From Enterococcus raffinosus (GTDB lineage: Bacteria > Bacillota > Bacilli > Lactobacillales > Enterococcaceae): a stretch of 64,000 nucleotides of DNA. Shown in pieces: positions 28,203-36,072 of the stretch; positions within the stretch are counted from its first letter, which is position 1; each line of letters begins with the position of its first letter. The stretch lies in contig NZ_JXLA01000012.1 of assembly GCF_001886185.1 (NCBI RefSeq), forward strand, positions 44,432 through 108,431, in the 5' to 3' direction. The notes under the pieces were generated by a model, which was not told where the DNA came from, did no database searches, and saw only the letters and a program-made list of their open reading frames with translations. The position numbers and the translations under genes were made by a program.

Positions 28203-28290
28203 AGACGAATATTTAGTGTGAATCAAGGATGATAAGAGTCGATTTCATTTCCGCGGGTGATTTTTGATTCTTCCATTTCCCTGATACTTC

Positions 28291-28335
28291 ACTCTATTAA
28301 AAGCAGCTAACTAAGCTACTTTTAATAGAGTTTTA
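28291..28335. terminator. Bidirectional terminator
   Basis: An 18-nt stem (13 bp, a C/A mismatch, then AGCT/AGCT), loop AACTA, between convergent transcripts, with T4 on the plus strand. Confidence 0.8.
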
Positions 28336-28352
28336 TAGAATGGGTTCAATCG

Positions 28353-29696
28353 TTAAGATTGATCGTCTCTTGTAATCTTGGACTTGAAAAAGAGCATTCC
28401 TACCTTTTCCATCCATTTGGTTGCCAACTGTTTTTCGACATGGATGATTCTCAAATGCAGAGACTGAAAATACACTTTTAATTTACTGTTTTTATAAAAT
28501 TGAACACGAACAAAATCCATTAATAAAACAGTAATCCCACCGGCAAATCCACAATTGTATAGGTTGATGCCTGCAGTCAAGTACTGAGTGTTTCTAGTAA
28601 TCAAGGAAAATATTCCGCCGGAAAGTGTACCTGTCAGCAGCCCGTATTTCCGTGTCATTGGTGAAAGTGTGCTGGCGAAAAGAATAATCACGATGTTGTT
28701 GGTCGTGGCCGCGTCTTGGTATAGAAATAAAGCGGTAAGAAAAACACCTAGCGCAGGAAAAAAGAAATAACGAAATTTGAAGTTGTACATGCTGAAGCCC
28801 GCAAAGGTCAAAATAGCCCCCACCAAGATTCCGCTTAATGGCACTCTTAGCATAAGAGTAAAAATAATGGCCAAATAGCCATAGAGTGAAAAGCGCGCGA
28901 TTTTTTTTAGATCCAGAAGCAGATGCTTCGAATGTGCGGCATTTTTTCTGTAGAAGGAAAGAAAAATGAGCAGTGGAAACGTGAATAAGGCGATCAAAAA
29001 CCAAAGAAGGGGCTGATGATGTTCGAAAGATAACGTATGCGGGACAATTTTAATCGCTAAAACATTTCTTGTCATCAAGTTTCCAAGGACACCGATAAAA
29101 CCAGCAGAGAACCCCATATTATAAAGGTTTAGCTCTTTAGTGTGGACTTTCAAAAATTCAAAAATCGGAAGAATTGTGTAACCAATCAGCAGGCCAGTAA
29201 TCAATGCGATGACTATATTTAAAAGCAATGAATGATTTGGTGCGCTATAAATCGTACTGACAATAGGTGAAAGACATGTACTTAACAGGCCCATTACTAG
29301 TAAATCCTGTCTTCCTGAATGATGAATCTTCAAATAAATCAGGCAGCCTAGAATGATTGGGGCTGAATTGACAATGTTTTTTCCAAAAAAGGAAAAGCCG
29401 GATAGCATCATGATGACAGAAACAGTTAATGAACAAAAATGGTGCTTATGCTTCCGTAAAAGAAAAAGGCTACTTAATGTCAATAAGCCGCTATTTAAAA
29501 ATGCGGAACCCACACCAGCGATGTGGACATAATCTGTAATCAAATTACTAGGTGAGCGAACAATATGCTGCATGCCCACTAACAAATCCTGCGGACTAGC
29601 TAGAAAAAAAGCGGCAAGAGTAATTGAACAGCCATAAGTGAATAAGAAAATGAAAATAAGATCAGTGGAAAGCAAAACTTGTTTTGTTTTTCCCAA
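28353..29696 (-). CDS. DUF1576 polytopic membrane protein
   Basis: A 447-residue integral membrane protein with about 12 hydrophobic segments. Two internal similar halves are suggested by repeated LYNMGFSAGFIGVLGN and LYNCGFAGGITVLLMD. This Asn-Cys/Met-Gly-Phe pattern is characteristic of the DUF1576 family, presumed transporters. TTG start with AAAGGAG about 9 bp upstream. It is 14 bp downstream of a DeoR-family regulator, which presumably controls it. The substrate is unknown. Confidence 0.82.
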   Translation of the reverse strand: MGKTKQVLLSTDLIFIFLFTYGCSITLAAFFLASPQDLLVGMQHIVRSPSNLITDYVHIAGVGSAFLNSGLLTLSSLFLLRKHKHHFCSLTVSVIMMLSGFSFFGKNIVNSAPIILGCLIYLKIHHSGRQDLLVMGLLSTCLSPIVSTIYSAPNHSLLLNIVIALITGLLIGYTILPIFEFLKVHTKELNLYNMGFSAGFIGVLGNLMTRNVLAIKIVPHTLSFEHHQPLLWFLIALFTFPLLIFLSFYRKNAAHSKHLLLDLKKIARFSLYGYLAIIFTLMLRVPLSGILVGAILTFAGFSMYNFKFRYFFFPALGVFLTALFLYQDAATTNNIVIILFASTLSPMTRKYGLLTGTLSGGIFSLITRNTQYLTAGINLYNCGFAGGITVLLMDFVRVQFYKNSKLKVYFQSLHLRIIHVEKQLATKWMEKVGMLFFKSKITRDDQS

Positions 29697-29710
29697 AGAA
29701 TGACACTCCT

Positions 29711-30475
29711 TTAAGTGACTTGAACGACAGTGACCCCCATATGTTGAATCTTAGTTAAAACCTCTTCTGAACTGAATTGATCTGTAATCAAATAGTCAAA
29801 GGCAGAAATATCTGCCATTTTAAATTTTGATGTTTGTCCTACTTTGCGATGATCCGCAACCAAAATCTTGCATCTAGTTGTTCTTTGAACCATCATTTCA
29901 TTGATGGTTGCCTCATTCATGAATTTCGTCGTTACCCCATTTTCAATATCGATTCCACTACAGCCCACCACACAGACATCGGCATTGATGGAAGATAAAA
30001 GATTGATAACCACATCCCCAACTAAAGCCTCTTTAGGAAACCGCATTTCCCCTCCAGTTAAGACAAAATTGTACTCGGGATTTTGAGTAGCATAATTGAT
30101 TTTTAAGTTATTCGTAATGATTGTTAAGTGCTCAGAATGTAAATAGTCCACGGTTTTAATCGCGGTGGAGCTAGAATTGATGAAGACTGTGTCATAATCA
30201 TGTATGTATTTGCTGGCTTCTTGAGCGAGGGCTTGTTTGATGCGAACCGGACCGGATTGCTCTGTGTCCGGTTTATTTTCGTAATTAAAGATACAATAGC
30301 CAAACTTGCGAATGATATCATTTTTTTCTTCCAATAAATGCAGATCTCGACGAATGGTACTAAGGGAGACATCCAGAGCTTCAGATAGTTCTAATGTAGT
30401 CATATGCTCCTTTTTTTCTAGTATGTCTAAAATATCTTTATGACGTTTATCGATATTGATGATTGAATTTTTCAA
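29711..30475 (-). CDS. DeoR/GlpR-family transcriptional regulator
   Basis: A 254-residue repressor. The N-terminal winged helix carries the family signature (MTTLELSEALDVSLSTIRRDLHLLEE). The C-terminal DeoRC sensor domain binds sugar phosphates; the FINSSSTAIKTVDYL, ITNNLKINY and VVGCSGIDIENGVT segments match it. TTG start with GGGGGAAG upstream. It is followed by the DUF1576 gene in the same operon, which suggests that transporter handles a carbohydrate-related compound (inference). Confidence 0.88.
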   Translation of the reverse strand: MKNSIINIDKRHKDILDILEKKEHMTTLELSEALDVSLSTIRRDLHLLEEKNDIIRKFGYCIFNYENKPDTEQSGPVRIKQALAQEASKYIHDYDTVFINSSSTAIKTVDYLHSEHLTIITNNLKINYATQNPEYNFVLTGGEMRFPKEALVGDVVINLLSSINADVCVVGCSGIDIENGVTTKFMNEATINEMMVQRTTRCKILVADHRKVGQTSKFKMADISAFDYLITDQFSSEEVLTKIQHMGVTVVQVT

Positions 30476-30690
30476 TTAACTTCCCCCTAAAGGAAAAAAT
30501 TTCAGGCGCTCCTAAGAAGTAAAACGCTTTATATGAGTTTATTATACATTTTTATTAAGCGAAATTACATATAAAATCTTAAAAAAGTCAAAAAATCATA
30601 TAAAAGGGCTTTCTTATGATTGTTTTCTTTTATTCTTAAAATAAGACCTAAGGACTATAGATTCTCATTTCAACTCAAGGTAGAATATAG

Positions 30691-30702
30691 GTAACAAGTT
30701 AC
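30691..30702. promoter_or_regulatory. Palindrome upstream of the MarR gene, likely autoregulatory operator
   Basis: GTAAC-AA-GTTAC lies 28 bp before the MarR start codon, a typical place and symmetry for a MarR-dimer site. Confidence 0.45.
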
Positions 30703-30730
30703 TTAATTATGAGAAGTGGGAGGAAGGGTA

Positions 30731-31240
30731 ATGTCTATTGAACGTTTAACCGAAGCCTTTAATGAGGGACGTGATAACCAGCAACGAGCAATTTTTGCAA
30801 GTATGTTTATTCTTGGCAATCGCCTGCAAACCTCTTTTGATAAGGTAGATCCATTTGTGACAATTAAACAATTTATGGTCCTGATCATGATCAAGCAGGC
30901 ACCCGGTCGAACCTTGGATCTGACAAGTTGCGGTGAGCTTTTAGGCTGTTCAAGGCAAAATGTAAAAAAATTAGCAGTTGCTCTAGAAAAAAAAGAGCTG
31001 CTAATACTATCCCGCAGTGAACGTGATAAACGACGAATGGATTTATTTTTGACGGATAAAGGTGAGGATTATTTTCAATCAGTTAGTCGTCTGCATGAAA
31101 GCGCATTAACCGCTATTTTTGCCGAATATTCAGATGAAGAGTTGGAACTTTTCTTCTCTATCTTTATGAAAATGTACGCAGGAGTAGAGAAACTAGAAGC
31201 GTTAGAGTCGATAGAAGGCAAAAAGGAGGAATTACGATGA
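30731..31240 (+). CDS. MarR-family transcriptional regulator
   Basis: A 169-residue winged-helix regulator. LTSCGELLGCSRQNVKKLAVALEKKELL is the recognition helix region and RSERDKRRMDLFLT the beta wing. Start at ATG 30731 (GGGAGGAAGGG upstream); the in-frame ATG 30716 would lie before that site. It overlaps the flavodoxin gene by 4 bp, so it probably regulates the three-gene flavin operon it heads. Confidence 0.9.
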   Translation: MSIERLTEAFNEGRDNQQRAIFASMFILGNRLQTSFDKVDPFVTIKQFMVLIMIKQAPGRTLDLTSCGELLGCSRQNVKKLAVALEKKELLILSRSERDKRRMDLFLTDKGEDYFQSVSRLHESALTAIFAEYSDEELELFFSIFMKMYAGVEKLEALESIEGKKEELR

Positions 31241-31743
31241 AAAATATAGTCGTTTATGGAACAAAAAAGGGGAGTTCAGAAATCTATGCAAAAGCTTTTG
31301 CCAAAGAAAATGACTACCCAATCCTAGAATATACTGATCTCACATCGATGGAACTTGCATCTGTAGATAGGGTTTATTATTTTGGCAGCGTTTATGCTGG
31401 AAATGTTTTAGGTTTGGAGGAAGTGAAAAAGAAAGTAACAGAAAACCAATCCCTCGTAATTATCTCAGTTGGGCTTACTTCAATTTATGATCAAGAAAAG
31501 CTGGAGGAAATTCAACAAGGAATAATCGAACTTTTTCCAGACGCGGAGCATGTTCATTTAAGAGGAAGACTAGTAAAAGAACAATTGAAACTACCGGAAA
31601 AGCTAATCATAAAAATGATTAGTAAAAGCAGCGCAAAGAAGGAAGAGGAGGAAAAATTGGATATTGAAAAAGCGATCGAAGCAGTAGTTAGTGAAGGAAA
31701 AGCAGATTATATTGATTTAGCAGAGTTGGTACGGATACCTTAA
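31237..31743 (+). CDS. Flavodoxin-domain protein
   Basis: A 168-residue FMN-binding-type fold. VVYGTKKGSSEIYAKAFA is the phosphate-binding loop and VDRVYYFGSVYAGNVLG the second flavin loop, resembling HemG-like/menaquinone-dependent flavodoxins. Overlaps marR by 4 bp and lies 16 bp before an FMN-binding membrane protein, giving a plausible electron-transfer unit. The donor and acceptor are unknown. Confidence 0.87.
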   Translation: MKNIVVYGTKKGSSEIYAKAFAKENDYPILEYTDLTSMELASVDRVYYFGSVYAGNVLGLEEVKKKVTENQSLVIISVGLTSIYDQEKLEEIQQGIIELFPDAEHVHLRGRLVKEQLKLPEKLIIKMISKSSAKKEEEEKLDIEKAIEAVVSEGKADYIDLAELVRIP

Positions 31744-31759
31744 AGGAGTGAGTCAGAAA

Positions 31760-32140
31760 ATGGGAAAGAAATTAATTATTGTATTACTTATTCTTGTGAT
31801 CGTTGTTTTATGTGTGAAACTAGGCGCTTCGTATTTAACAAAACAAACATTAAAGAAAGTAACCATTCAGAACGTAGATATTGCGCGACTAGCAAATGGA
31901 GAATATGAAGGAACAGCTAAGATCAGCCCAGTTTCAGCGAAAGTGAATGTGCTTGTCAATGAAGGGAAGATAGCATCGATAAAAATTGAAGATCATATGA
32001 CCGGATTAGGCAAAGATGGTGAACAAATCGTTAACAAAATTATTGACGAACAGAGTTTGAAAGTGGCCGCTATTAGCGGCGCTACCCAAAGTAGTGTGAC
32101 GATCATTAAAGCGGTCGAAGATGCTTTATCCAAAGAATAG
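31760..32140 (+). CDS. Membrane-anchored FMN-binding domain protein
   Basis: About 126 residues. One N-terminal transmembrane helix (LIIVLLILVIVVLCVKLGA) is followed by an extracytoplasmic FMN_bind domain ending with VAAISGATQSSVTIIKAVEDAL. The SGAT-S-T motif is where ApbE-type transferase attaches FMN covalently in NqrC/RnfG/PplA-like proteins. Start at ATG 31760, 12 bp after AAGGAG; the GTG at 31748 abuts that site. Probably an extracellular electron-transfer flavoprotein. Confidence 0.88.
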   Translation: MGKKLIIVLLILVIVVLCVKLGASYLTKQTLKKVTIQNVDIARLANGEYEGTAKISPVSAKVNVLVNEGKIASIKIEDHMTGLGKDGEQIVNKIIDEQSLKVAAISGATQSSVTIIKAVEDALSKE

Positions 32141-32176
32141 TATCGATTCAGAAGGAACAAAAGTTGATTTAAAAAA

Positions 32177-32216
32177 GTGGTGCGCTTCTGATAAAAAGAA
32201 GTGCACCACTTTTTTA
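32177..32216. terminator. Bidirectional terminator
   Basis: AGTGGTGC..CTTCT / AGAAG.TGCACCACT with A-run before and T6 after, between convergent genes. Confidence 0.85.
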
Positions 32217-32921
32217 TAGATAATATTTAAATAAATCAGGAAGATCTACGCGAACGAGCTCTTCTGAAGCGAGAACTAACTGGTTCTTTGAATCGTAAAC
32301 GGTCCCTTTGTGGTGAATAACAGAAAGCCCACTTTGTACATTAAATAATTTGGCTTCTTGATCGGTCAGTTGACTGATTGCTACTTGATTTAGCCCTTTG
32401 TATTGCGGATCAATACTGAAAGAAGCAAGTACTTGGTATAGTGATCCGGACAAATCAGTGTCCAATAAAAAAGTAAAAGCTAACGGGAGGTAATTTTTTT
32501 CCAACATAATCGGCACCCCATCAATTTTTCGAAGACGCTCAACTAAAATAGCTTCTTTTGAGTTGAATAAATCAGCGAAATCTGTGGGTACAGGACATTC
32601 GATAACTGAAATCACTTCAGAAGTCAGCTTTTTCCTTTGTTCTAGACAAACTTGCGTTAGTGATAAGGATTTTTGTTGAGTTTCAGCCTGTTCTTTAACA
32701 AATGTGCCCTTACCTTGAAGGCGCATCAAATAGTTTTCTTCTACTAACTCGTCAATCGCCTTTCGTACAGTAATTCTGCTGACAGAGAAGCTTTTCTGAA
32801 ATTGTGCTTCTGAAAGTAATTTATCTCCGGGCTTCAATTCGCCATCATTGATTTGTCTGAGGATGGTCTCTTTTATCTGTAAATAAAGAGGCTTATTTTC
32901 ATTAATAATCTTTTGAGCCAT
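32214..32921 (-). CDS. GntR/HutC-family regulator (UTRA domain)
   Basis: A 235-residue regulator. The N-terminal winged helix (LLSEAQFQKSFSVSRITVRKAIDEL) is followed by a UTRA ligand domain (residues about 90-230, e.g. ERLRKIDGVPIMLEKNYLP). Such proteins sense sugar phosphates. It is divergent from the first SIS deglycase gene, and the shared region carries repeated AAAC(A/T)(T/C)GTAT boxes. It is therefore the likely local repressor of the fructosamine locus, comparable to FrlR-type regulators. Confidence 0.9.
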   Translation of the reverse strand: MAQKIINENKPLYLQIKETILRQINDGELKPGDKLLSEAQFQKSFSVSRITVRKAIDELVEENYLMRLQGKGTFVKEQAETQQKSLSLTQVCLEQRKKLTSEVISVIECPVPTDFADLFNSKEAILVERLRKIDGVPIMLEKNYLPLAFTFLLDTDLSGSLYQVLASFSIDPQYKGLNQVAISQLTDQEAKLFNVQSGLSVIHHKGTVYDSKNQLVLASEELVRVDLPDLFKYYL

Positions 32922-32976
32922 TTCTACACCCCCTTTTCTTCTATTATACGCAAATGCGATCTATATATCAACTTCA

Positions 32977-33054
32977 ATACAAGTTTGAATAAACATTATA
33001 AACATGTATTGACAAATTTCGAAACACGTATTAAACTTGTCTTATCGATAAGAC
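32977..33054 (+). promoter_or_regulatory. SIS-gene promoter with candidate GntR operator array
   Basis: Promoter TTGACA (33009-33014), 17 bp, TAAACT (33032-33037). AAACATGTAT (33000-33009), AAACACGTAT (33022-33031) and AAACTTGTCT (33033-33042) are direct copies 22 and 11 bp apart. The inverse ATACAAGTTT is at 32977-32986. A perfect 16-bp palindrome GTCTTATCGATAAGAC follows (33039-33054). The boxes cover both promoter elements, as for a repressor. Confidence 0.6.
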
Positions 33055-33087
33055 GCATAGGATTAATAATGAAAGCGAGGAGATAGT

Positions 33088-34071
33088 ATGGAACTAAGAA
33101 AAATGATTGAGGAAATCCAAGAAAATAAACAAGCAACGGGTGGCATCAAAAATGTTATTTGGTTGGCAGCAGGTGGAAGCTATGGAGGGTTCTATCCAGG
33201 ACACTATTTTTTGGATCAAGAGGCCACGACGCTTCGCTCGAAAAATATTACTAGTAATGAATTTGTTAAAGCCCCTCCAGCTTTTGTTGGAGAAAATACT
33301 TTAGCTGTTGTTTGTTCAATGCGGGGCACGCCGGAGACGATCGAAGCGGCAAAACTTGCGAAAGAACTTGGAGCTGCTACCTTGGCATTATATGTCGATG
33401 AGTCAGAATTAACAGAGGTTTGTGATTACAAAGTTGCTTATGATTCTGTCGCGGTAGACAGCAGCGATTTTTCGAAGACGAATGCTGCGTATGGGTTAAA
33501 AATAGCGATGCTGGCGATGGATGTCGTTGAAGGATATGAGCATGTGAGTTTGGCATTGGAGAGTTTTGAAGCGGTGGATAAAATCTATAAACAAGCGGCA
33601 GCAGACATTCGCACGAAAGCCATCAAGTGGGCGATGAAAAATCGCAACTCAAAATCTATCCATGTCATGGGTAGCGGCGCAACCTTTGGCGCCGCGTATA
33701 TTTTCTCTATTTGCAACATTATGGAGATGCTGCAAATCGACTCGCCGACAGTCAATTCCTGTGATTTCTTCCATGGACCGTTTGAAGTGATTGATGAAGA
33801 AACATCTGTTTTCTTGCTTATCGGTGAAGGAGGCAGTCGATCAAATGATGAAAGAGCCGCACGTTTCTTAAAAGAATTTGGCGGAAGCAAAGTATTCCAA
33901 TTGGATGCTCGCGACATTGGTCTGAATCAATTTGACCCGAAGGTAAGTGAGCATTTTAATCATTTGCTTTTCTCTCCAATCTTAAACAATGTATTTATGA
34001 GGGAATTGGCTTACCAGATCAAAAAGGACTATATGACACGTACTTATATGTGGAAAGCACAATACAACTAA
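33088..34071 (+). CDS. FrlB-like SIS-domain sugar-phosphate deglycase (1 of 2)
   Basis: A 327-residue double-SIS protein. VIWLAAGGSYGGFYPGHYF, LAVVCSMRGTPETIEAAKLA and CDFFHGPFEVIDEETSVFLL follow the pattern of fructoselysine-6-phosphate deglycase FrlB (there RHGPLEIVE). The family splits Amadori-type sugar-phosphate amines into glucose-6-P and lysine. It has its own GntR-type promoter and terminator, and lies before the mannose-family PTS. With the second copy at 36977 it matches the GfrE/GfrF pair; which one acts on fructoselysine-6-P or glucoselysine-6-P cannot be decided here. Confidence 0.85.
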   Translation: MELRKMIEEIQENKQATGGIKNVIWLAAGGSYGGFYPGHYFLDQEATTLRSKNITSNEFVKAPPAFVGENTLAVVCSMRGTPETIEAAKLAKELGAATLALYVDESELTEVCDYKVAYDSVAVDSSDFSKTNAAYGLKIAMLAMDVVEGYEHVSLALESFEAVDKIYKQAAADIRTKAIKWAMKNRNSKSIHVMGSGATFGAAYIFSICNIMEMLQIDSPTVNSCDFFHGPFEVIDEETSVFLLIGEGGSRSNDERAARFLKEFGGSKVFQLDARDIGLNQFDPKVSEHFNHLLFSPILNNVFMRELAYQIKKDYMTRTYMWKAQYN

Positions 34072-34074
34072 TCA

Positions 34075-34121
34075 AAAAGGCGCTCAGCAGATCAAATTCG
34101 ATTTGCTGAGCGCCTTTTTTT
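34075..34121 (+). terminator. Terminator after the first SIS gene
   Basis: AAAAAGGCGCTCAGCA / TGCTGAGCGCCTTTTTT stem with a 14-nt loop. Confidence 0.88.
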
Positions 34122-34216
34122 ATCCTATATATTATAGAAGAAATAAAACACATTCCTTTATATTTGCAATGAAGAGTATTGTAGAAGTTTTCTGATCCTA
34201 CCGATAAATGTCCTTC

Positions 34217-34281
34217 CAACACTCTTGCCCACATTATTTGTCGTGTCAAACAATGTGTTGAAAGCGTTTGATTAAGTGTTG
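34217..34281 (+). promoter_or_regulatory. Candidate activator sites and cre upstream of the sigma-54 promoter
   Basis: CAACACT (34217-34223) and its complement AGTGTTG (34275-34281) flank TGTCAAACAATGTGTTGA (34244-34261). They lie 30-110 bp before the -24 element, where a LevR-like activator would bind. TTGAAAGCGTTTGATT (34258-34273) fits the cre consensus WTGNAANCGNWNNCW with one mismatch, suggesting CcpA repression. Confidence 0.45.
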
Positions 34282-34312
34282 ATAATAAAGGGTTTGTGGC
34301 TTCTATCAAAAA

Positions 34313-34330
34313 TTGGCACGCTACTTGCTA
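34313..34330 (+). promoter_or_regulatory. Sigma-54 (RpoN) promoter of the PTS operon
   Basis: TTGGCAC-gctac-TTGCTA matches the -24/-12 consensus TGGCAC-N5-TTGCW exactly. It lies about 40 bp before the EIIA start, and a LevR-like sigma-54 activator is encoded downstream. Confidence 0.92.
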
Positions 34331-34367
34331 TATATAAAAGTGAGAACAGTTATAAGGAGGATAGGGA

Positions 34368-34787
34368 ATGAACAAGATTATTTTAGCAAGCCACGGAGAG
34401 TTTTCACAAGGATTGAAGCAGACTGCATCAATGATTATCGGTGATGAAGGCAATATTTTTGCTCTTTCAGCGTTTCGAGATGAGGATGAGCCGATCAAAA
34501 ATCAAGTAGAGCGTCTACTCCAAACAATTGGTTATGAAGATGTGTATATTTTAACGGATATTTTCGGTGGAAGTGTCAATAATGATTTATTAACGATTCA
34601 ACAGGAGCATCCGGAGCTTCATTTATTTGCAGGGATGAATTTACCCTTGGTAATTTCCATTGCGACGCAAGCTGGTAAGATTGAGTCAAATCAGCTAGCA
34701 GCGATTCTTGAGGAAAGCCGACAAGGAATGATTGATTGCAAACAGCTATTAACAACAAAAATTAATATTGGAGGGGACGATTTATGA
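34368..34787 (+). CDS. PTS EIIA, mannose/fructose family
   Basis: A 139-residue cytoplasmic phosphocarrier. The phosphorylated histidine is H9 in ILASHGEFSQG; TDIFGGSVNNDL is the conserved second loop. AAGGAGG ribosome-binding site. First gene of a sigma-54-driven operon EIIA-EIIB-EIIC-EIID-SIS, overlapping EIIB by 4 bp. With FrlB-like enzymes nearby it corresponds to GfrA of glucoselysine/fructoselysine PTS systems (inference from gene content). Confidence 0.93.
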   Translation: MNKIILASHGEFSQGLKQTASMIIGDEGNIFALSAFRDEDEPIKNQVERLLQTIGYEDVYILTDIFGGSVNNDLLTIQQEHPELHLFAGMNLPLVISIATQAGKIESNQLAAILEESRQGMIDCKQLLTTKINIGGDDL

Positions 34788-35254
34788 TTAAGCTTGTACG
34801 AATTGATTATCGTTTATTACATGGTCAAGTAGTATTTTCTTGGACCAAGTCACAGGGAATCAACCGCATTATCGTAATCAATAAAGAAGCTGCGACGGAT
34901 GAATTCAAGAAAATGTCACTAAATCTGGCAAAACCAACTGGTGTAAAATTAAACATTTTTACTGTTGAAGAGGCTTTGTCAAAAATGCCTAAAGTAGAAA
35001 CATTGAACGAAAATATTATGCTGATTTTCGGAAATACGAAGGAGACACTAGCCTTTTGCGAGGCCTATCCTAAGATCAAGGAAATCAATTATGGCGGGAT
35101 ACCAAAAACCAATGATGGAAAGCAATTTGGCAGTGCGATTTTCTTGAATGAAGAGGAGCAGCAGGAAGCTAGAAAATTGAAGGAGATGGGTGTGAAGCAA
35201 TATATGCAGCAGATACCAACCTCTAAATCAGAGGATTTAAATAAATTAATTTAA
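34784..35254 (+). CDS. PTS EIIB, mannose/fructose/sorbose family
   Basis: A 156-residue cytoplasmic EIIB. DYRLLHGQVVFSW contains the phosphorylated H13. It accepts phosphate from EIIA and passes it to the substrate bound by EIIC/EIID. Overlaps EIIA by 4 bp; EIIC follows after 14 bp with AAAAGGAGG. Confidence 0.94.
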   Translation: MIKLVRIDYRLLHGQVVFSWTKSQGINRIIVINKEAATDEFKKMSLNLAKPTGVKLNIFTVEEALSKMPKVETLNENIMLIFGNTKETLAFCEAYPKIKEINYGGIPKTNDGKQFGSAIFLNEEEQQEARKLKEMGVKQYMQQIPTSKSEDLNKLI

Positions 35255-35268
35255 AAGGAGGGCTTTAA

Positions 35269-36057
35269 ATGTTGGTTCAATCAATAGTTTTAGGATTGAT
35301 TGGTGTGTTTGTCATGTTAGACTCCCGCTTGTTGGGGCGACTGAACTTCGAACGGCCGTTAATTGTTGGGACCTTAGTTGGTCTAGCGTTAGGGGATTTG
35401 GAGAAAGGGTTGCTAGTAGGGGCATCCATTGAATTGATTTCATTAGGTGTCGTTCAGGTCGGAGCTGCCGTCCCTGCAGATATGACATTGGGTGCAGTTA
35501 TCGCAACGGCTTTTGCAATTTTATCTGGTTCAAATGCAGAGACAGCTTTGACCATTGCGATTCCGATCGCAATTTTAGGGCAATTATTGGGAATTTTGAT
35601 GCGAACGGTTTTGGCTAGTTTGACCCACCGAGCCGATTCGTTAATTGAGGAAGGAAAGTTCAAAAGGGTGCAGCATATCCATATTGTATGGGGAACCATC
35701 CTATATTCCTTAATGTATTTTGTCCCGATATTCCTAGCCATTTATTTTGGAACGGACTTAGTTAAGTCGATTGTGGATGCGATTCCTCAGTGGATCACTG
35801 ATGGCTTAAGCTTAGCAAGTAAACTATTGCCAGCCTACGGGTTTGCTCTACTGTTGCAAACGATGCTGTCTAAAAAAATGATGCCGTTTTTGGTTTTAGG
35901 ATTCCTGATTACTGCTTATTCGGGCTTAGGAATTACCGGCGTGGCACTATTTGCTGGAATTGTCGCATTTGTGATGTACCAAATTGAAGCGAATAAATCT
36001 GGTGGCAGTGGCGGCGGTGGTGCCGCTGAGGAACCTGACGCACTGGATGATCTATAA
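35269..36057 (+). CDS. PTS EIIC, mannose/fructose/sorbose family
   Basis: A 262-residue membrane permease subunit with about 7-8 hydrophobic segments (GLALGDLEKGLLVGASIELISLG is the family's conserved loop). The C-terminus carries a Gly-rich hydrophilic extension (KSGGSGGGGAAEEPDALDD). Works with EIID as the sugar channel. Confidence 0.93.
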   Translation: MLVQSIVLGLIGVFVMLDSRLLGRLNFERPLIVGTLVGLALGDLEKGLLVGASIELISLGVVQVGAAVPADMTLGAVIATAFAILSGSNAETALTIAIPIAILGQLLGILMRTVLASLTHRADSLIEEGKFKRVQHIHIVWGTILYSLMYFVPIFLAIYFGTDLVKSIVDAIPQWITDGLSLASKLLPAYGFALLLQTMLSKKMMPFLVLGFLITAYSGLGITGVALFAGIVAFVMYQIEANKSGGSGGGGAAEEPDALDDL

Positions 36058-36072
36058 AAGGAGGTTAAGAAA

